This document shows positions 24,951 to 32,826 of a stretch of 64,000 bases of DNA, piece after piece. Numbering within the stretch: the first letter of the stretch is position 1; each line of letters opens with the position of its first letter. Under the pieces are notes generated by a model. It ran no database searches and was not told where the DNA came from. It saw only the letters and a program-made list of their open reading frames with translations. The stretch is from CBDHCC01 sp965261015 (GTDB lineage: Bacteria > Pseudomonadota > Alphaproteobacteria > Sphingomonadales > Sphingomonadaceae), in the NCBI GenBank assembly GCA_965261015.1, contig CBDHCC010000001.1, positions 620,001 to 684,000 on the forward strand, given 5' to 3'. The position numbers and the translations under genes were made by a program.

Positions 24951-24979
24951 TTGACAAAACTAACCAAATGCGTTACCCT
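24951..24979 (+). promoter_or_regulatory. Sigma-70 type promoter giving a probable leaderless transcript
   Basis: Perfect -35 TTGACA (24951-24956), 17-bp spacer, -10 TACCCT (24974-24979). A start point about 7 bases after the -10 falls exactly on the ATG at 24986, and no Shine-Dalgarno sequence fits between. The spacer contains AACC and GTTA (TAAC-N7-GTTA) at the same offsets as the related promoter at 53227, a possible operator. Confidence 0.65.
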
Positions 24980-24985
24980 GGTGTC

Positions 24986-25579
24986 ATGTCCAGCTTCTAC
25001 GCCATTCCCGTTCACGACCGGTTCCGTCCGGTCGCCGTGCGTCCTCGCCGCGACGGGTGGACGGTCGCGCGCCAGCGGGCGTTCGTGCGGGCGTTGGGGG
25101 CGGGGTGGTCGGTGGCCGCCGCCGCGCGGGGCGTGGGGATGAGCGTGCGATCGGCCGAGCGGCTGCGCGACCGGCCGGGCGCCGCCTCGTTCCGCAAGGC
25201 GTGGCGAACCGCTGTGGCACTGGCAGAGCCGGTGCGGCCCGTCCGGTCCCCCTTCCATCCGCTGCGCCTGCGCCGCGCGCGCGGGCGCGTGCTGGCCCGC
25301 CCCGTGCCGATCGCGGGCAACACGCTGACCCGGCTGGCGCGGCGCACGGGCCTGTTCGCGACGCGCACTTTCCTACAGGCGCGCAGCGCGTTTCCGCAGG
25401 CGTGCCGGGACCTTCACGACCTTTCGCACGCCGGTCCGGACGCGGCCCTCACATCTCCAGCTTGCCGGCATAGCCCGTCAGCTCCAGATAGCCGCGCCCA
25501 CCCTTCGTCCGCACCGCGCCCTCCCAATAGACCGGCAGGACGCCCCCCGACAGCTCCTGATCGGCGAACAGCGGGGTGA
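24986..25579 (+). CDS. Small HTH-containing protein of unknown function
   Basis: Up to 197 residues. Residues ~25-75 read GWTVARQRAFVRALGAGWSVAAAARGVGMSVRSAERLRDRPGAASFRKAWRTAV, a helix-turn-helix of the kind found in terminase-small-subunit or DNA-binding proteins (AAAARGVGMS-x-SAERL). The rest is basic. The ATG lies right at the predicted transcription start, so translation is probably leaderless. The last ~43 codons overlap the convergent lipocalin gene and are low-complexity Pro/Ala/Arg, so the functional part may end near residue 150. A regulator role is likely but unproven. Confidence 0.6.
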   Translation: MSSFYAIPVHDRFRPVAVRPRRDGWTVARQRAFVRALGAGWSVAAAARGVGMSVRSAERLRDRPGAASFRKAWRTAVALAEPVRPVRSPFHPLRLRRARGRVLARPVPIAGNTLTRLARRTGLFATRTFLQARSAFPQACRDLHDLSHAGPDAALTSPACRHSPSAPDSRAHPSSAPRPPNRPAGRPPTAPDRRTAG

Positions 25580-26507
25580 GCGTCAGGCGGCGCGCGCCGG
25601 TCGGCAGGCGCACCGTCAGCTCCTGGGCGACCGGATAGCGGCCGCCGGTGCGCGGGCTGACCCACCAGGCGAGCGGGCGGAAGCGCACGTCGTTCGGGCC
25701 GAGCGCGGCGAAGCGGCCCGCCCGGTCGCGCCAGCCGCCGCCCGCCCACAGGCTCGACCCATCGGCGCGGCGGATGCGGAACGCCATCAGCGCGCTGCCG
25801 TCGTCGCCGTTCAGCCCCGTCCAGTCCCAGCCGACCGCGTCGGGGGACAACAGGTCGGACGACCATTCCTGGTCCATCCAGGCGGTGCCGGTGACCCGTT
25901 CGGGGCCGCCGCCGCCGCGCCGGATCGTGCCGGCGACGGCCAGCTGGGGGACGGAGAGGTAGCGGCTGGCCTGGTCGGGGCTGGGCCCCTTGCGGCTGTA
26001 CCCCGCCACCCCCTGCGCGATCGGGGGCTGGGTGGGCCGCAGGTCCAGGGTGAGCGCGAAGTCCTCGCCCGCCGCGCGCGCGCGGATCGTGCCGTCGGCC
26101 CCGCGTCGCAACCGCCAGTCGGCCACGGCCACGTCGATGTCGCCGACCCGCGCCGACGCGATGCCGAACCCGGCCCGCGCCGATCGCTCGGCATGGCGGA
26201 TGCGGCCAAGCGCGGGGTCGGAGAGCGCGGCGTGGGCGAACAGCACCTGGGTGGGGGCGAACGCCGACGGATTGCCCTCCGCCACCCCGGGGCGCGTGCG
26301 GAAGAAGGTGACCTGGAACCCCAGCGCCTCTCCCCGCCCGGTCGTCAGCCAGCCGGTGACGTACCACCATTCGGTGCGGTGGTCCGGGTGCGCGCCCTGG
26401 TCGGCGGGCAGCGACAGGGGCCGGGGGCCGGTGATCGTCGGATAGATCGGCTCGGCCGGGCCGGTGGCGAGCAGCGTCCCGGCGGCCAGCAGGGCCGCGA
26501 TCCTCAC
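25449..26507 (-). CDS. AttH/CrtC-like lipocalin-family lipid-binding protein
   Basis: 352 residues, GTG start overlapping the permease stop (GTGA). A signal peptide is likely (MRIAALLAAGTLLATGPAEP). Signature segments of the AttH / carotenoid 1,2-hydratase fold are present: DHRTEWWYVTGWL (~residue 45) and VTGTAWMDQEWSSDLLSPDAVGWDWTGLNGDDGSALMAFRIR (~residues 215-255). Despite the CrtC resemblance, no carotenoid genes are nearby; the gene sits in an ABC transporter operon, which matches AttH of AttEFGH-type systems. It probably binds a lipid or hydrophobic ligand in the periplasm. Confidence 0.85.
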   Translation of the reverse strand: MRIAALLAAGTLLATGPAEPIYPTITGPRPLSLPADQGAHPDHRTEWWYVTGWLTTGRGEALGFQVTFFRTRPGVAEGNPSAFAPTQVLFAHAALSDPALGRIRHAERSARAGFGIASARVGDIDVAVADWRLRRGADGTIRARAAGEDFALTLDLRPTQPPIAQGVAGYSRKGPSPDQASRYLSVPQLAVAGTIRRGGGGPERVTGTAWMDQEWSSDLLSPDAVGWDWTGLNGDDGSALMAFRIRRADGSSLWAGGGWRDRAGRFAALGPNDVRFRPLAWWVSPRTGGRYPVAQELTVRLPTGARRLTLTPLFADQELSGGVLPVYWEGAVRTKGGRGYLELTGYAGKLEM

Positions 26508-28999
26508 GCGTCCTCCCGCACGGCCAGGACGGCGGCCGTCGACAGCGCGCGCCGGCCGGCCAGCACGCCGGTGGCGGCCGCCGTGGCGACCAGAGCGGCG
26601 GCCACGGCGGCCAGCGTGGCCCACGGCACGCGCGTCCCCATCGTCCAGCCAAAGCTCTGCGGGTTCACCACGTCGATCAGCACGGCCGCCAACCCCAGTC
26701 CCAGGCCGATCCCCGCCAGCCCGCCGATCGCGCCCAGCAGCGCGCCCTCGGTCGCCAGCATCGCCCCGATCTGCGCGCGGGTGACGCCCAGATGGCGCAG
26801 CATCCCGAACTCCGCGATGCGCGCCAGCACCTGCGCCGCCGCGGTCGCCGCCACCCCGGCCAGCCCGATGGCGATCGCCACCGCTTCGAGCGCGTAGGTG
26901 ATGGCGAACGATCGGTCGAACAGTTGCAGCGCGTACCGGCGCAGCTCGCCCGGCGCGGCGGTGTCGAGGAAGGGGGCGAGCGCCGGGCCGGCGGCGGCGC
27001 GCAGCGCGGGGGCGACGGCCTGTCCGCTGGCGCCGGGGTCCAGCGTCACCCCGCCTTCCGTGGCGCTCGCCTCGCCCGTGGCGCGGGTCCAGTCGGCCGG
27101 GCGCAGCACGATCGCGCCGGTCTGCCGGGCGTAGTCGCGCCAGGTGCCGGCCACCCGCGTGGACAGCCCGCCGGCGACGGGCAGGGTCAGCGGGTCGCCG
27201 ACGCTCAGCCCCAACCGACGCGCGGCCGGCTCCGACAGCCAGGCGGGCACGGGGCCGTCCGGCGGCGTGGCGGTGCCGGTGAGGAGGGGGAGCGCGGACG
27301 GGCCGCTGGCGGCGACCTGGCGCACCACCAGCGTCACGGGCGGCGCGTCCGGGGCCAGCGTCAGCGGCCGCTGGCTGGTCCAGGCGATCGCCGCGACGCC
27401 CGGCACGCGTTCCAGCCGGGCGCGGTCGGCGGCCGCGAACTCGCCCCCGTCCAGCCGCAGATAAAGGTCGGCCGACAGCACCTGGCCCAGCCACTCGTCG
27501 ACCGCGCCGCGAAAGCTGGTCACCATGGTGGCCATCGCGATCATCAGCGCGGTGGACGCCACGATGCCCGACAGCGCCACCACCGCGCGGCCGGGCGCTC
27601 CGTGCAGCTGGCGCACCGCCAGGGCGGCGGGGATGGGCAGGGCCGCGCGCGACAAGGGGCTCAACAGACGCCGCGCCAGCCAGGGCACGCCCGCCACGCC
27701 GCCCGCCAACAGCACCGCCATCGCGGCGAAGGCGGCGATCGGCAGGCCGGCGACGGGCGGCGCGAAGGCGAGCGCCGCGCCGATCGCCAGCAGGATCAGC
27801 GCCGGCGCCCAGGGCACGGGCTGGGCTGGGTCGATCGGGTCGCCGGCGTTGCGGAGCGCCACCGCCGCCGGGATGCGCGCGGCGGCCCGCGCCGGGATCG
27901 CGGACCCCGCGACGGACGCCGCCACGCCCAGCGCGAAGAAGGCGGCGGTCGCGACCGGCGACCATTCCAGCCCGCCAGTGCTCCGCAGCACACCGGCCCC
28001 CAGATCGCCGCCCAGCCGGTCGAGCGCCAGGCCGGCGAGCGCCCGGCCGCCGAACAGCCCGCCCAACGACCCCAGCGCGCCCACCGCCAGCCCCTCCACC
28101 ATCACGGCGGCCACCACGCCCCCTCGCGGCAGGCCCAGCGTGCGGAACAGGGCGAAGGTCCGCACCCGCCGCGCGACGGAGAGCGACTGGGCGGAAAAGA
28201 CCAGGAAGCCGCCGGTGACGAGCGCCACGAGGGCCAGCATCTGCAGGTTGACGCGGTAGGCGCGGGTCAAGGCGTCGGTCCGGCGTCCCCGCTCCGCCGC
28301 GCCGGCGACCGCCACGCCCGGCCCCAGCGCGTCCGCCAACCGCGCGCGCGCGCCGGCCACGTCCCCGGTGCGGATGTCGAGCCGGTCCAGCGTGCCCAGC
28401 CGGTCAAAGCGCCACTGGACGGCCGCGATGTCCAGGACCACCAGCCGCTCGCCCCCCGTCACGCCGGGCAGGGTGCCGACGACGCGGACCGGGTGGGTGC
28501 GCCCGTTCGCCGCGACGGTGACCGTCTGCCCGGGCTTAAGCCCCGTGGCGGCCGACACGAAGGCGGCGTCGGTCGCGAACAGCGCGCTGGGCTGCGCGCC
28601 CGGCGCGGGCCGGCCGACGAGCCGCGGCGTCACCCGCCCGGCGCGCAGCGGGTCGACGCCCACCAGCGTCACCGCCGCGCCCCCAATGCGGGCCGGCAGT
28701 TCGAGGGCGGGGCTGACATCGTCCACCCCGGCGGTCGAAAAGGCGCGCGGGTAGAGCGCCTCGTCCAGGCCGCCTCCCGCGCGCGCGGTGACGGTCAGGT
28801 CCGCCTCGCCCGTCACCGACGCGATCGCGCCGCCGAACGCGTTCGTCGCCGACCCGTTGACCAGGTGGACCGCATAGCCCAGCGCCACCCCCACCGCGAT
28901 GGCGAGCGCGGTCGCCAGCAGCCGGGCGGGGTGGGCGCGCCACTCGCCCGCGACCAGCCAGCCGAGCGCCAGGCGAGAGGAGGCCAGGGTGGCGGTCAC
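26504..28999 (-). CDS. ABC transporter permease, FtsX family, fused AttF-AttG-like
   Basis: 831 residues, GTG start. Helix 1 at ~25-48, a periplasmic domain, three helices in the FtsX triad (~260-420), further helices ~425-475, a second periplasmic domain (~500-680) and a last triad (~700-825, ending ALSTAAVLAVREDA). Coupling segments FALFRTLGLPRGGVVAAVMVEG and GMLRHLGVTRAQIGAMLATEG mark the two half-permeases. It appears to combine in one chain what AttF and AttG supply as two subunits. The operon order is ATPase, permease, lipocalin. Role: extraction or trafficking of a lipid or lipoprotein-like substrate, inferred from the partners. Confidence 0.86.
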   Translation of the reverse strand: MTATLASSRLALGWLVAGEWRAHPARLLATALAIAVGVALGYAVHLVNGSATNAFGGAIASVTGEADLTVTARAGGGLDEALYPRAFSTAGVDDVSPALELPARIGGAAVTLVGVDPLRAGRVTPRLVGRPAPGAQPSALFATDAAFVSAATGLKPGQTVTVAANGRTHPVRVVGTLPGVTGGERLVVLDIAAVQWRFDRLGTLDRLDIRTGDVAGARARLADALGPGVAVAGAAERGRRTDALTRAYRVNLQMLALVALVTGGFLVFSAQSLSVARRVRTFALFRTLGLPRGGVVAAVMVEGLAVGALGSLGGLFGGRALAGLALDRLGGDLGAGVLRSTGGLEWSPVATAAFFALGVAASVAGSAIPARAAARIPAAVALRNAGDPIDPAQPVPWAPALILLAIGAALAFAPPVAGLPIAAFAAMAVLLAGGVAGVPWLARRLLSPLSRAALPIPAALAVRQLHGAPGRAVVALSGIVASTALMIAMATMVTSFRGAVDEWLGQVLSADLYLRLDGGEFAAADRARLERVPGVAAIAWTSQRPLTLAPDAPPVTLVVRQVAASGPSALPLLTGTATPPDGPVPAWLSEPAARRLGLSVGDPLTLPVAGGLSTRVAGTWRDYARQTGAIVLRPADWTRATGEASATEGGVTLDPGASGQAVAPALRAAAGPALAPFLDTAAPGELRRYALQLFDRSFAITYALEAVAIAIGLAGVAATAAAQVLARIAEFGMLRHLGVTRAQIGAMLATEGALLGAIGGLAGIGLGLGLAAVLIDVVNPQSFGWTMGTRVPWATLAAVAAALVATAAATGVLAGRRALSTAAVLAVREDA

Positions 29000-29012
29000 A
29001 CGCCCGCGCGCC

Positions 29013-29693
29013 TCACGCCGCCACCAGCCCGTCGGCGGTCAGGCGCAGCACCCGGTCGGCGCGCGCGGCCGCGGCGGCGGAATGGGTGACCAGAACACCG
29101 GCCGCGCCGTCGTCCCTCACCGCGCGCGCCAGCAGGTCCAGCACGCGGTCGGCCGTGTCGGGGTCCAGATTGCCCGTGGGCTCGTCGGCCAGCAGCACGG
29201 CGGGCCGGTGGACCAGCGCGCGGGCGATGGCCACCCGCTGCAACTCGCCGCCCGACAGCACGCGCGGATAGTCGCCGCCCCGCCCGCCCAGTCCCACCCG
29301 CTCCAGCTCGCGGGTCGCCGCCGCCGTCGCCGCGCGCCCGTCCGACGACACCAGCGCCAGCGGCAGGGCGACGTTCTGGGCGAGCGTCAGGGTGGGCAGA
29401 ACGTGGAACGCCTGAAACACGAAGCCGATCGTGCGCCGCCGCAGCTCCGTCAGCGCGCGGTCGTCCAGCGGCGACAGCGCCGTGCCGGCCAGCGCGATCT
29501 CGCCCGCGTCCGCCCGGTCCAGCCCGGCCAGCAGGTTCAACAGCGTCGACTTGCCCACCCCGCTGTCGCCCACGATCGCCACCAGCTCGCCGGGCGCTAC
29601 GGCGAGGTCGAGGCCGGCGAACAGCACGCGGTCGCGCCCGACCGACTTCGCCAGGTCGGTGACGACCAGGCCGGGGGCGGGGGAGGAAGGCAC
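29013..29693 (-). CDS. ABC transporter ATP-binding protein (AttE/LolD-like)
   Basis: 226 residues. Walker A GDSGVGKST, Q-loop FVFQAFHVLPTLT, signature LSGGELQRVAIARAL, Walker B LLADEPTGNLD and switch His in VTHSAAAA are intact. Upstream of the fused permease by 13 bp and of the AttH-like lipocalin gene, forming a three-gene export module. Similar in family to the ATPase at 17093 but with a different partner set, so the two systems are paralogous rather than redundant. Confidence 0.92.
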   Translation of the reverse strand: MPSSPAPGLVVTDLAKSVGRDRVLFAGLDLAVAPGELVAIVGDSGVGKSTLLNLLAGLDRADAGEIALAGTALSPLDDRALTELRRRTIGFVFQAFHVLPTLTLAQNVALPLALVSSDGRAATAAATRELERVGLGGRGGDYPRVLSGGELQRVAIARALVHRPAVLLADEPTGNLDPDTADRVLDLLARAVRDDGAAGVLVTHSAAAAARADRVLRLTADGLVAA

Positions 29694-29800
29694 CGACTGC
29701 GAGGTAGCCGCGCGGGGCCGAAGAACAAGCCCGTGCGGTCGGTCGGCCGCGCAGGCGGGGGTTTGTCGCCGCTTCGCCCGAACGCTACCACGCGGACGCG

Positions 29801-30841
29801 ATGACCGACCCCGACCGCCTGCTGACGCCCGAACGACAGGGCGAGGACGCCGACGCGGCGCTGCGCCCGCGCACCCTGGCCGATTTCGTGGGGCAGCGCG
29901 CGGCGCGGGAAAACCTGCGCGTGTTCGTCGACGCCGCCCGCGCGCGCGGCGAGGCCCTGGATCATGTCCTGTTCTTCGGGCCGCCGGGCCTGGGCAAGAC
30001 CACGCTGGCCCAGATCGTCGCGCGGGAGATGGGGGTGGGCTTTCGCGCCACCTCCGGCCCGGTGGTCGCCAAGGGCGGCGACCTGGCCGCGCTGCTCACC
30101 AATCTGGAAGACGGCGACGTCCTGTTCATCGACGAGATCCACCGGTTGGCGCCCGCGGTCGAGGAGGTGCTGTACCCCGCCATGGAGGACCGGGCGCTGG
30201 ACCTGATGATCGGCGAGGGGCCGTCGGCGCGTTCGGTGCGGATCGACCTGCCGCGCTTCACCCTGGTGGGGGCCACCACCCGCCAGGGCCTGCTGTCCAC
30301 GCCGCTGCGCGACCGCTTCGGCATCCCGATCCGGCTGCAATTCTACACCGCCGCCGAGCTGGAGCGCGTCGTGGCGCGCGCGGCCGGGTTGCTGGGCATG
30401 ACGATCGACGCGGGCGGTGCGGGCGAGATCGCGCGGCGGTCGCGGGGCACGCCACGGGTGGCCGGGCGGCTGTTGCGCCGGGTGCGCGACTTCGCGGCTG
30501 TGGAGGGAGAGGCGGTGGTGACCGCCGCCGTGGCGGACGCGGCCTTGACCCGGCTGGAGGTCGACCGGCTGGGGCTGGACGCGATGGACCGCCGCTATCT
30601 GGGCATGATCGCCGACCCCTATCGCGGCGGGCCCGTGGGCGTGGAGACGCTGGCCGCCGGGCTCAGCGAGCCGCGCGACACGGTGGAGGAGGTGATCGAA
30701 CCCTATCTGATCCAGCTGGGGCTGATCGCGCGGACGGCGCGGGGCCGCTGCCTGAACCCCGGCGGCTGGCGCCATCTGGGCCTGCCCGTCCCCGACGGCA
30801 CTCCGGGCGCGGCGCAGGGCGGGTTGTTCGACGAGGGTTGA
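29801..30841 (+). CDS. ruvB: Holliday junction branch migration ATPase RuvB
   Basis: 346 residues, ATG. N-terminal RPRTLADFVGQRAARENLRVF, Walker A GPPGLGKTT, Walker B VLFIDEIHRL, sensor 1 LVGATTR, arginine finger region DRFGIPIRLQFYT, and the C-terminal winged-helix domain (LDAMDRRYLGMIADPYRGGPVGVETLAAGLSE, PYLIQLGLIARTARGR) are all intact. Hexameric motor that works with RuvA. It has its own upstream region of 107 bp divergent from the ABC module. Confidence 0.96.
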   Translation: MTDPDRLLTPERQGEDADAALRPRTLADFVGQRAARENLRVFVDAARARGEALDHVLFFGPPGLGKTTLAQIVAREMGVGFRATSGPVVAKGGDLAALLTNLEDGDVLFIDEIHRLAPAVEEVLYPAMEDRALDLMIGEGPSARSVRIDLPRFTLVGATTRQGLLSTPLRDRFGIPIRLQFYTAAELERVVARAAGLLGMTIDAGGAGEIARRSRGTPRVAGRLLRRVRDFAAVEGEAVVTAAVADAALTRLEVDRLGLDAMDRRYLGMIADPYRGGPVGVETLAAGLSEPRDTVEEVIEPYLIQLGLIARTARGRCLNPGGWRHLGLPVPDGTPGAAQGGLFDEG

Positions 30842-31007
30842 GGGGTTTGCTTCGGCCGTGTCCGAAGCCGCTCAGGCCGAGCGTGTCGCAGCCCCTCTCT
30901 CCGCCAAACGGGGTGACCCCGTCGGAACACGCCTGCCCCACCAGGGCTTCGACAAGCTCAGCCTGGGCGGGGTAGAGGGAGCGGACCCGCTCGCTTGGAA
31001 CGCCGCC

Positions 31008-31700
31008 ATGACCCACACCGATACCCCCGACGATTTCGCCACCCTGGACCGGATCGCCGCCGAACGCCGCTCCGTGCGCGGCTTCCGCCCCGATCCGGTG
31101 CCGGACGCCGTGCTCCATCGGGTGTTCCAGCTCGCCGGTCGCGCGCCGTCCAACTGCAACGCCCAGCCTTGGATCACCCACGTCGTGTCGGGCGACGCCG
31201 TCGCCCGGATGCGGCGCGACCTGGTCGCCAACGCGCGCTCCGGCGCGATCGACAGCGACGCCGCCTATCGGGAGAACCCCTATGTCGGCGTCTACAAGCA
31301 GCGTCGCGTGGGCGCGGCGGTCGCATTGTTCGAGGCCACCGGCGTCGGCCGGCACGACACGGAGGCGCGCGGCCGGTCCATGCTGCGCAACTTCGAGCTG
31401 TTCGACGCACCCCATGCCGCGTTCTTCTTCATGCCGCGCGCCTTTCACCTGCACGGCGCGGCGGATGTCGGCATGTACGTCCAGACCCTGATGCTGGCGA
31501 TGACCGCGCACGGCCTGGGATCGTGCGCGCAGGGTGCGTTGGGACAGCAGGCGAGCTTCGTGAAGCGCGAATTGGGGGTCGACCCGGAGCTGGCGCTGCT
31601 GTTCGGCCTGTCCTTTGGCTATCCGGACGACGAGCATCCCTCCAGCGCGGCGCGCACCGAGCGCATGAGCCTGGAGGAAGGGGTGGTGTTCCACAGTTAG
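31008..31700 (+). CDS. Nitroreductase family FMN-dependent oxidoreductase
   Basis: 230 residues starting at ATG 31008. The fold signature is clear: IAAERRSVRGFRPDPVPDAVL (FMN-binding Arg/Ser), GRAPSNCNAQPW, and the C-terminal VGMYVQTLMLAMTAHGLGSCAQGALGQQ followed by LLFGLSFGYPDDEHP. It likely reduces nitro or quinone-like compounds with NAD(P)H; the natural substrate is unknown. Upstream 166 bp contain a decayed repeat arm (CTTCGACAAGCTCAG near 30947) related to family B. Not obviously in an operon. Confidence 0.86.
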   Translation: MTHTDTPDDFATLDRIAAERRSVRGFRPDPVPDAVLHRVFQLAGRAPSNCNAQPWITHVVSGDAVARMRRDLVANARSGAIDSDAAYRENPYVGVYKQRRVGAAVALFEATGVGRHDTEARGRSMLRNFELFDAPHAAFFFMPRAFHLHGAADVGMYVQTLMLAMTAHGLGSCAQGALGQQASFVKRELGVDPELALLFGLSFGYPDDEHPSSAARTERMSLEEGVVFHS

Positions 31701-31776
31701 AGCCGCGTCGGCCGGCTTTGGCCGGCCGGGCCCGCGAAAGACACGGATAGCCTTCGTCACCCTCAGGCTGAGCGGG

Positions 31777-32724
31777 TCACCGGTCGGTCTCGCGCCGGGC
31801 CGCCACCCGGCGGATGAAGTCGGCGGTCGCGTCCGGCTGGGTGATCGGCAGCATGTGCCCGCCATCGACCAGTTCCAGCCGGGCGTCGGCCAACTGGTCC
31901 GCGACCGCGCCGTGCCGGTCAGCCTGCAGGATCTGGTCCTGCCGGCCGTAGAGGACGCCGACGGGTGCCGTCACCCGATCATAGGCGGTGACCAGCATCG
32001 GCACGTCGTCCTCCATCGCGCGCAGGTCGGCGGACGCGTTCAGGAAGGCGGACGGGCGCAGGCCCAGATAGCCTCCGCCGCGCGTCGCCCAGTCCGCCGG
32101 CACCGCCTCCGGCCCGAACACAACCGCCAAGGTCTTCGGCCCGCGCAGCAGGGACGCGGGCGTGGCGACCGTCCAGGCGACGGCCTGGCGCGCGGCAGCG
32201 GAGCGCAGCGCCAGCGGCGCGAACACGGCGGGCGGTTCCTCGACCGGCTGAGTCAGGGGACCGATCAGCGCCAGCGCGCCCACCAGGTCCGGCCGGTCCG
32301 CCGCCAGTCGCAGGGCGACCGCGCCACCCAGCGAGTGCCCGACGACCGTGGGCCGATCGAGCGCCAGCGCCTCGATCACGCGCGCGACCTGCGCCGCCTG
32401 GCGGTCCAGCCGCGCCGCGTCGTCGCCCGACCGGGTCGAATGGCCGCTGCCCGACCGGTCGACGGCGATCACCCGGAAGTCGTCCGTCAGCCGCTCGACC
32501 AGCGAGTGGGTGAAGTTGCGGACTTGGCCACCCAGCCCGTGGATCAGCACGAGCGCTGGACCCTCGCCCTCATCGGTGTAGTGCACCTGCTCGCCGTCCA
32601 GATGGAGGAAGCGGCCCTGGGGCGGCACCGCCCGGCCGGCGGCGCGCGCGACGAGCGCGGTGCCGGCGATGGCGGCCGCGGCGGTGAGGGCGAAGCCGGT
32701 GGCGATCCGGGTGGCTGTGGACAT
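31777..32724 (-). CDS. Alpha/beta hydrolase
   Basis: 315 residues. N-terminal hydrophobic segment (ATRIATGFALTAAAAIAGTALVARAAG) acts as a signal anchor, so the enzyme is probably membrane-tethered or periplasmic. Alpha/beta-hydrolase hallmarks: oxyanion region LVLIHGLGGQVRNF, nucleophile elbow VVGHSLGGAVAL (Ser ~133), acid in VLYGRQDQIL and the catalytic His in LVDGGHMLPIT. Substrate undetermined. AAGGAGA Shine-Dalgarno ahead of the ATG. Separate from the glycosyltransferase cluster, which begins 102 bp upstream on the same strand. Confidence 0.86.
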   Translation of the reverse strand: MSTATRIATGFALTAAAAIAGTALVARAAGRAVPPQGRFLHLDGEQVHYTDEGEGPALVLIHGLGGQVRNFTHSLVERLTDDFRVIAVDRSGSGHSTRSGDDAARLDRQAAQVARVIEALALDRPTVVGHSLGGAVALRLAADRPDLVGALALIGPLTQPVEEPPAVFAPLALRSAAARQAVAWTVATPASLLRGPKTLAVVFGPEAVPADWATRGGGYLGLRPSAFLNASADLRAMEDDVPMLVTAYDRVTAPVGVLYGRQDQILQADRHGAVADQLADARLELVDGGHMLPITQPDATADFIRRVAARRETDR

Positions 32725-32826
32725 GGGGCGGTCTCCTTTATCGGAAGGAACGCTCCGGCCGCCGGCGGGGTCCGGCCCGGAGATCCGCGGACAGTGGCCC
32801 TGCGCTCTCCATCCCGGCAGGAGCGG

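Noticed and set aside
25449..26507. Carotenoid 1,2-hydratase (CrtC)
   Set aside because: The fold signature is shared with AttH; there are no carotenoid genes nearby and the operon partners are an ABC ATPase and permease.
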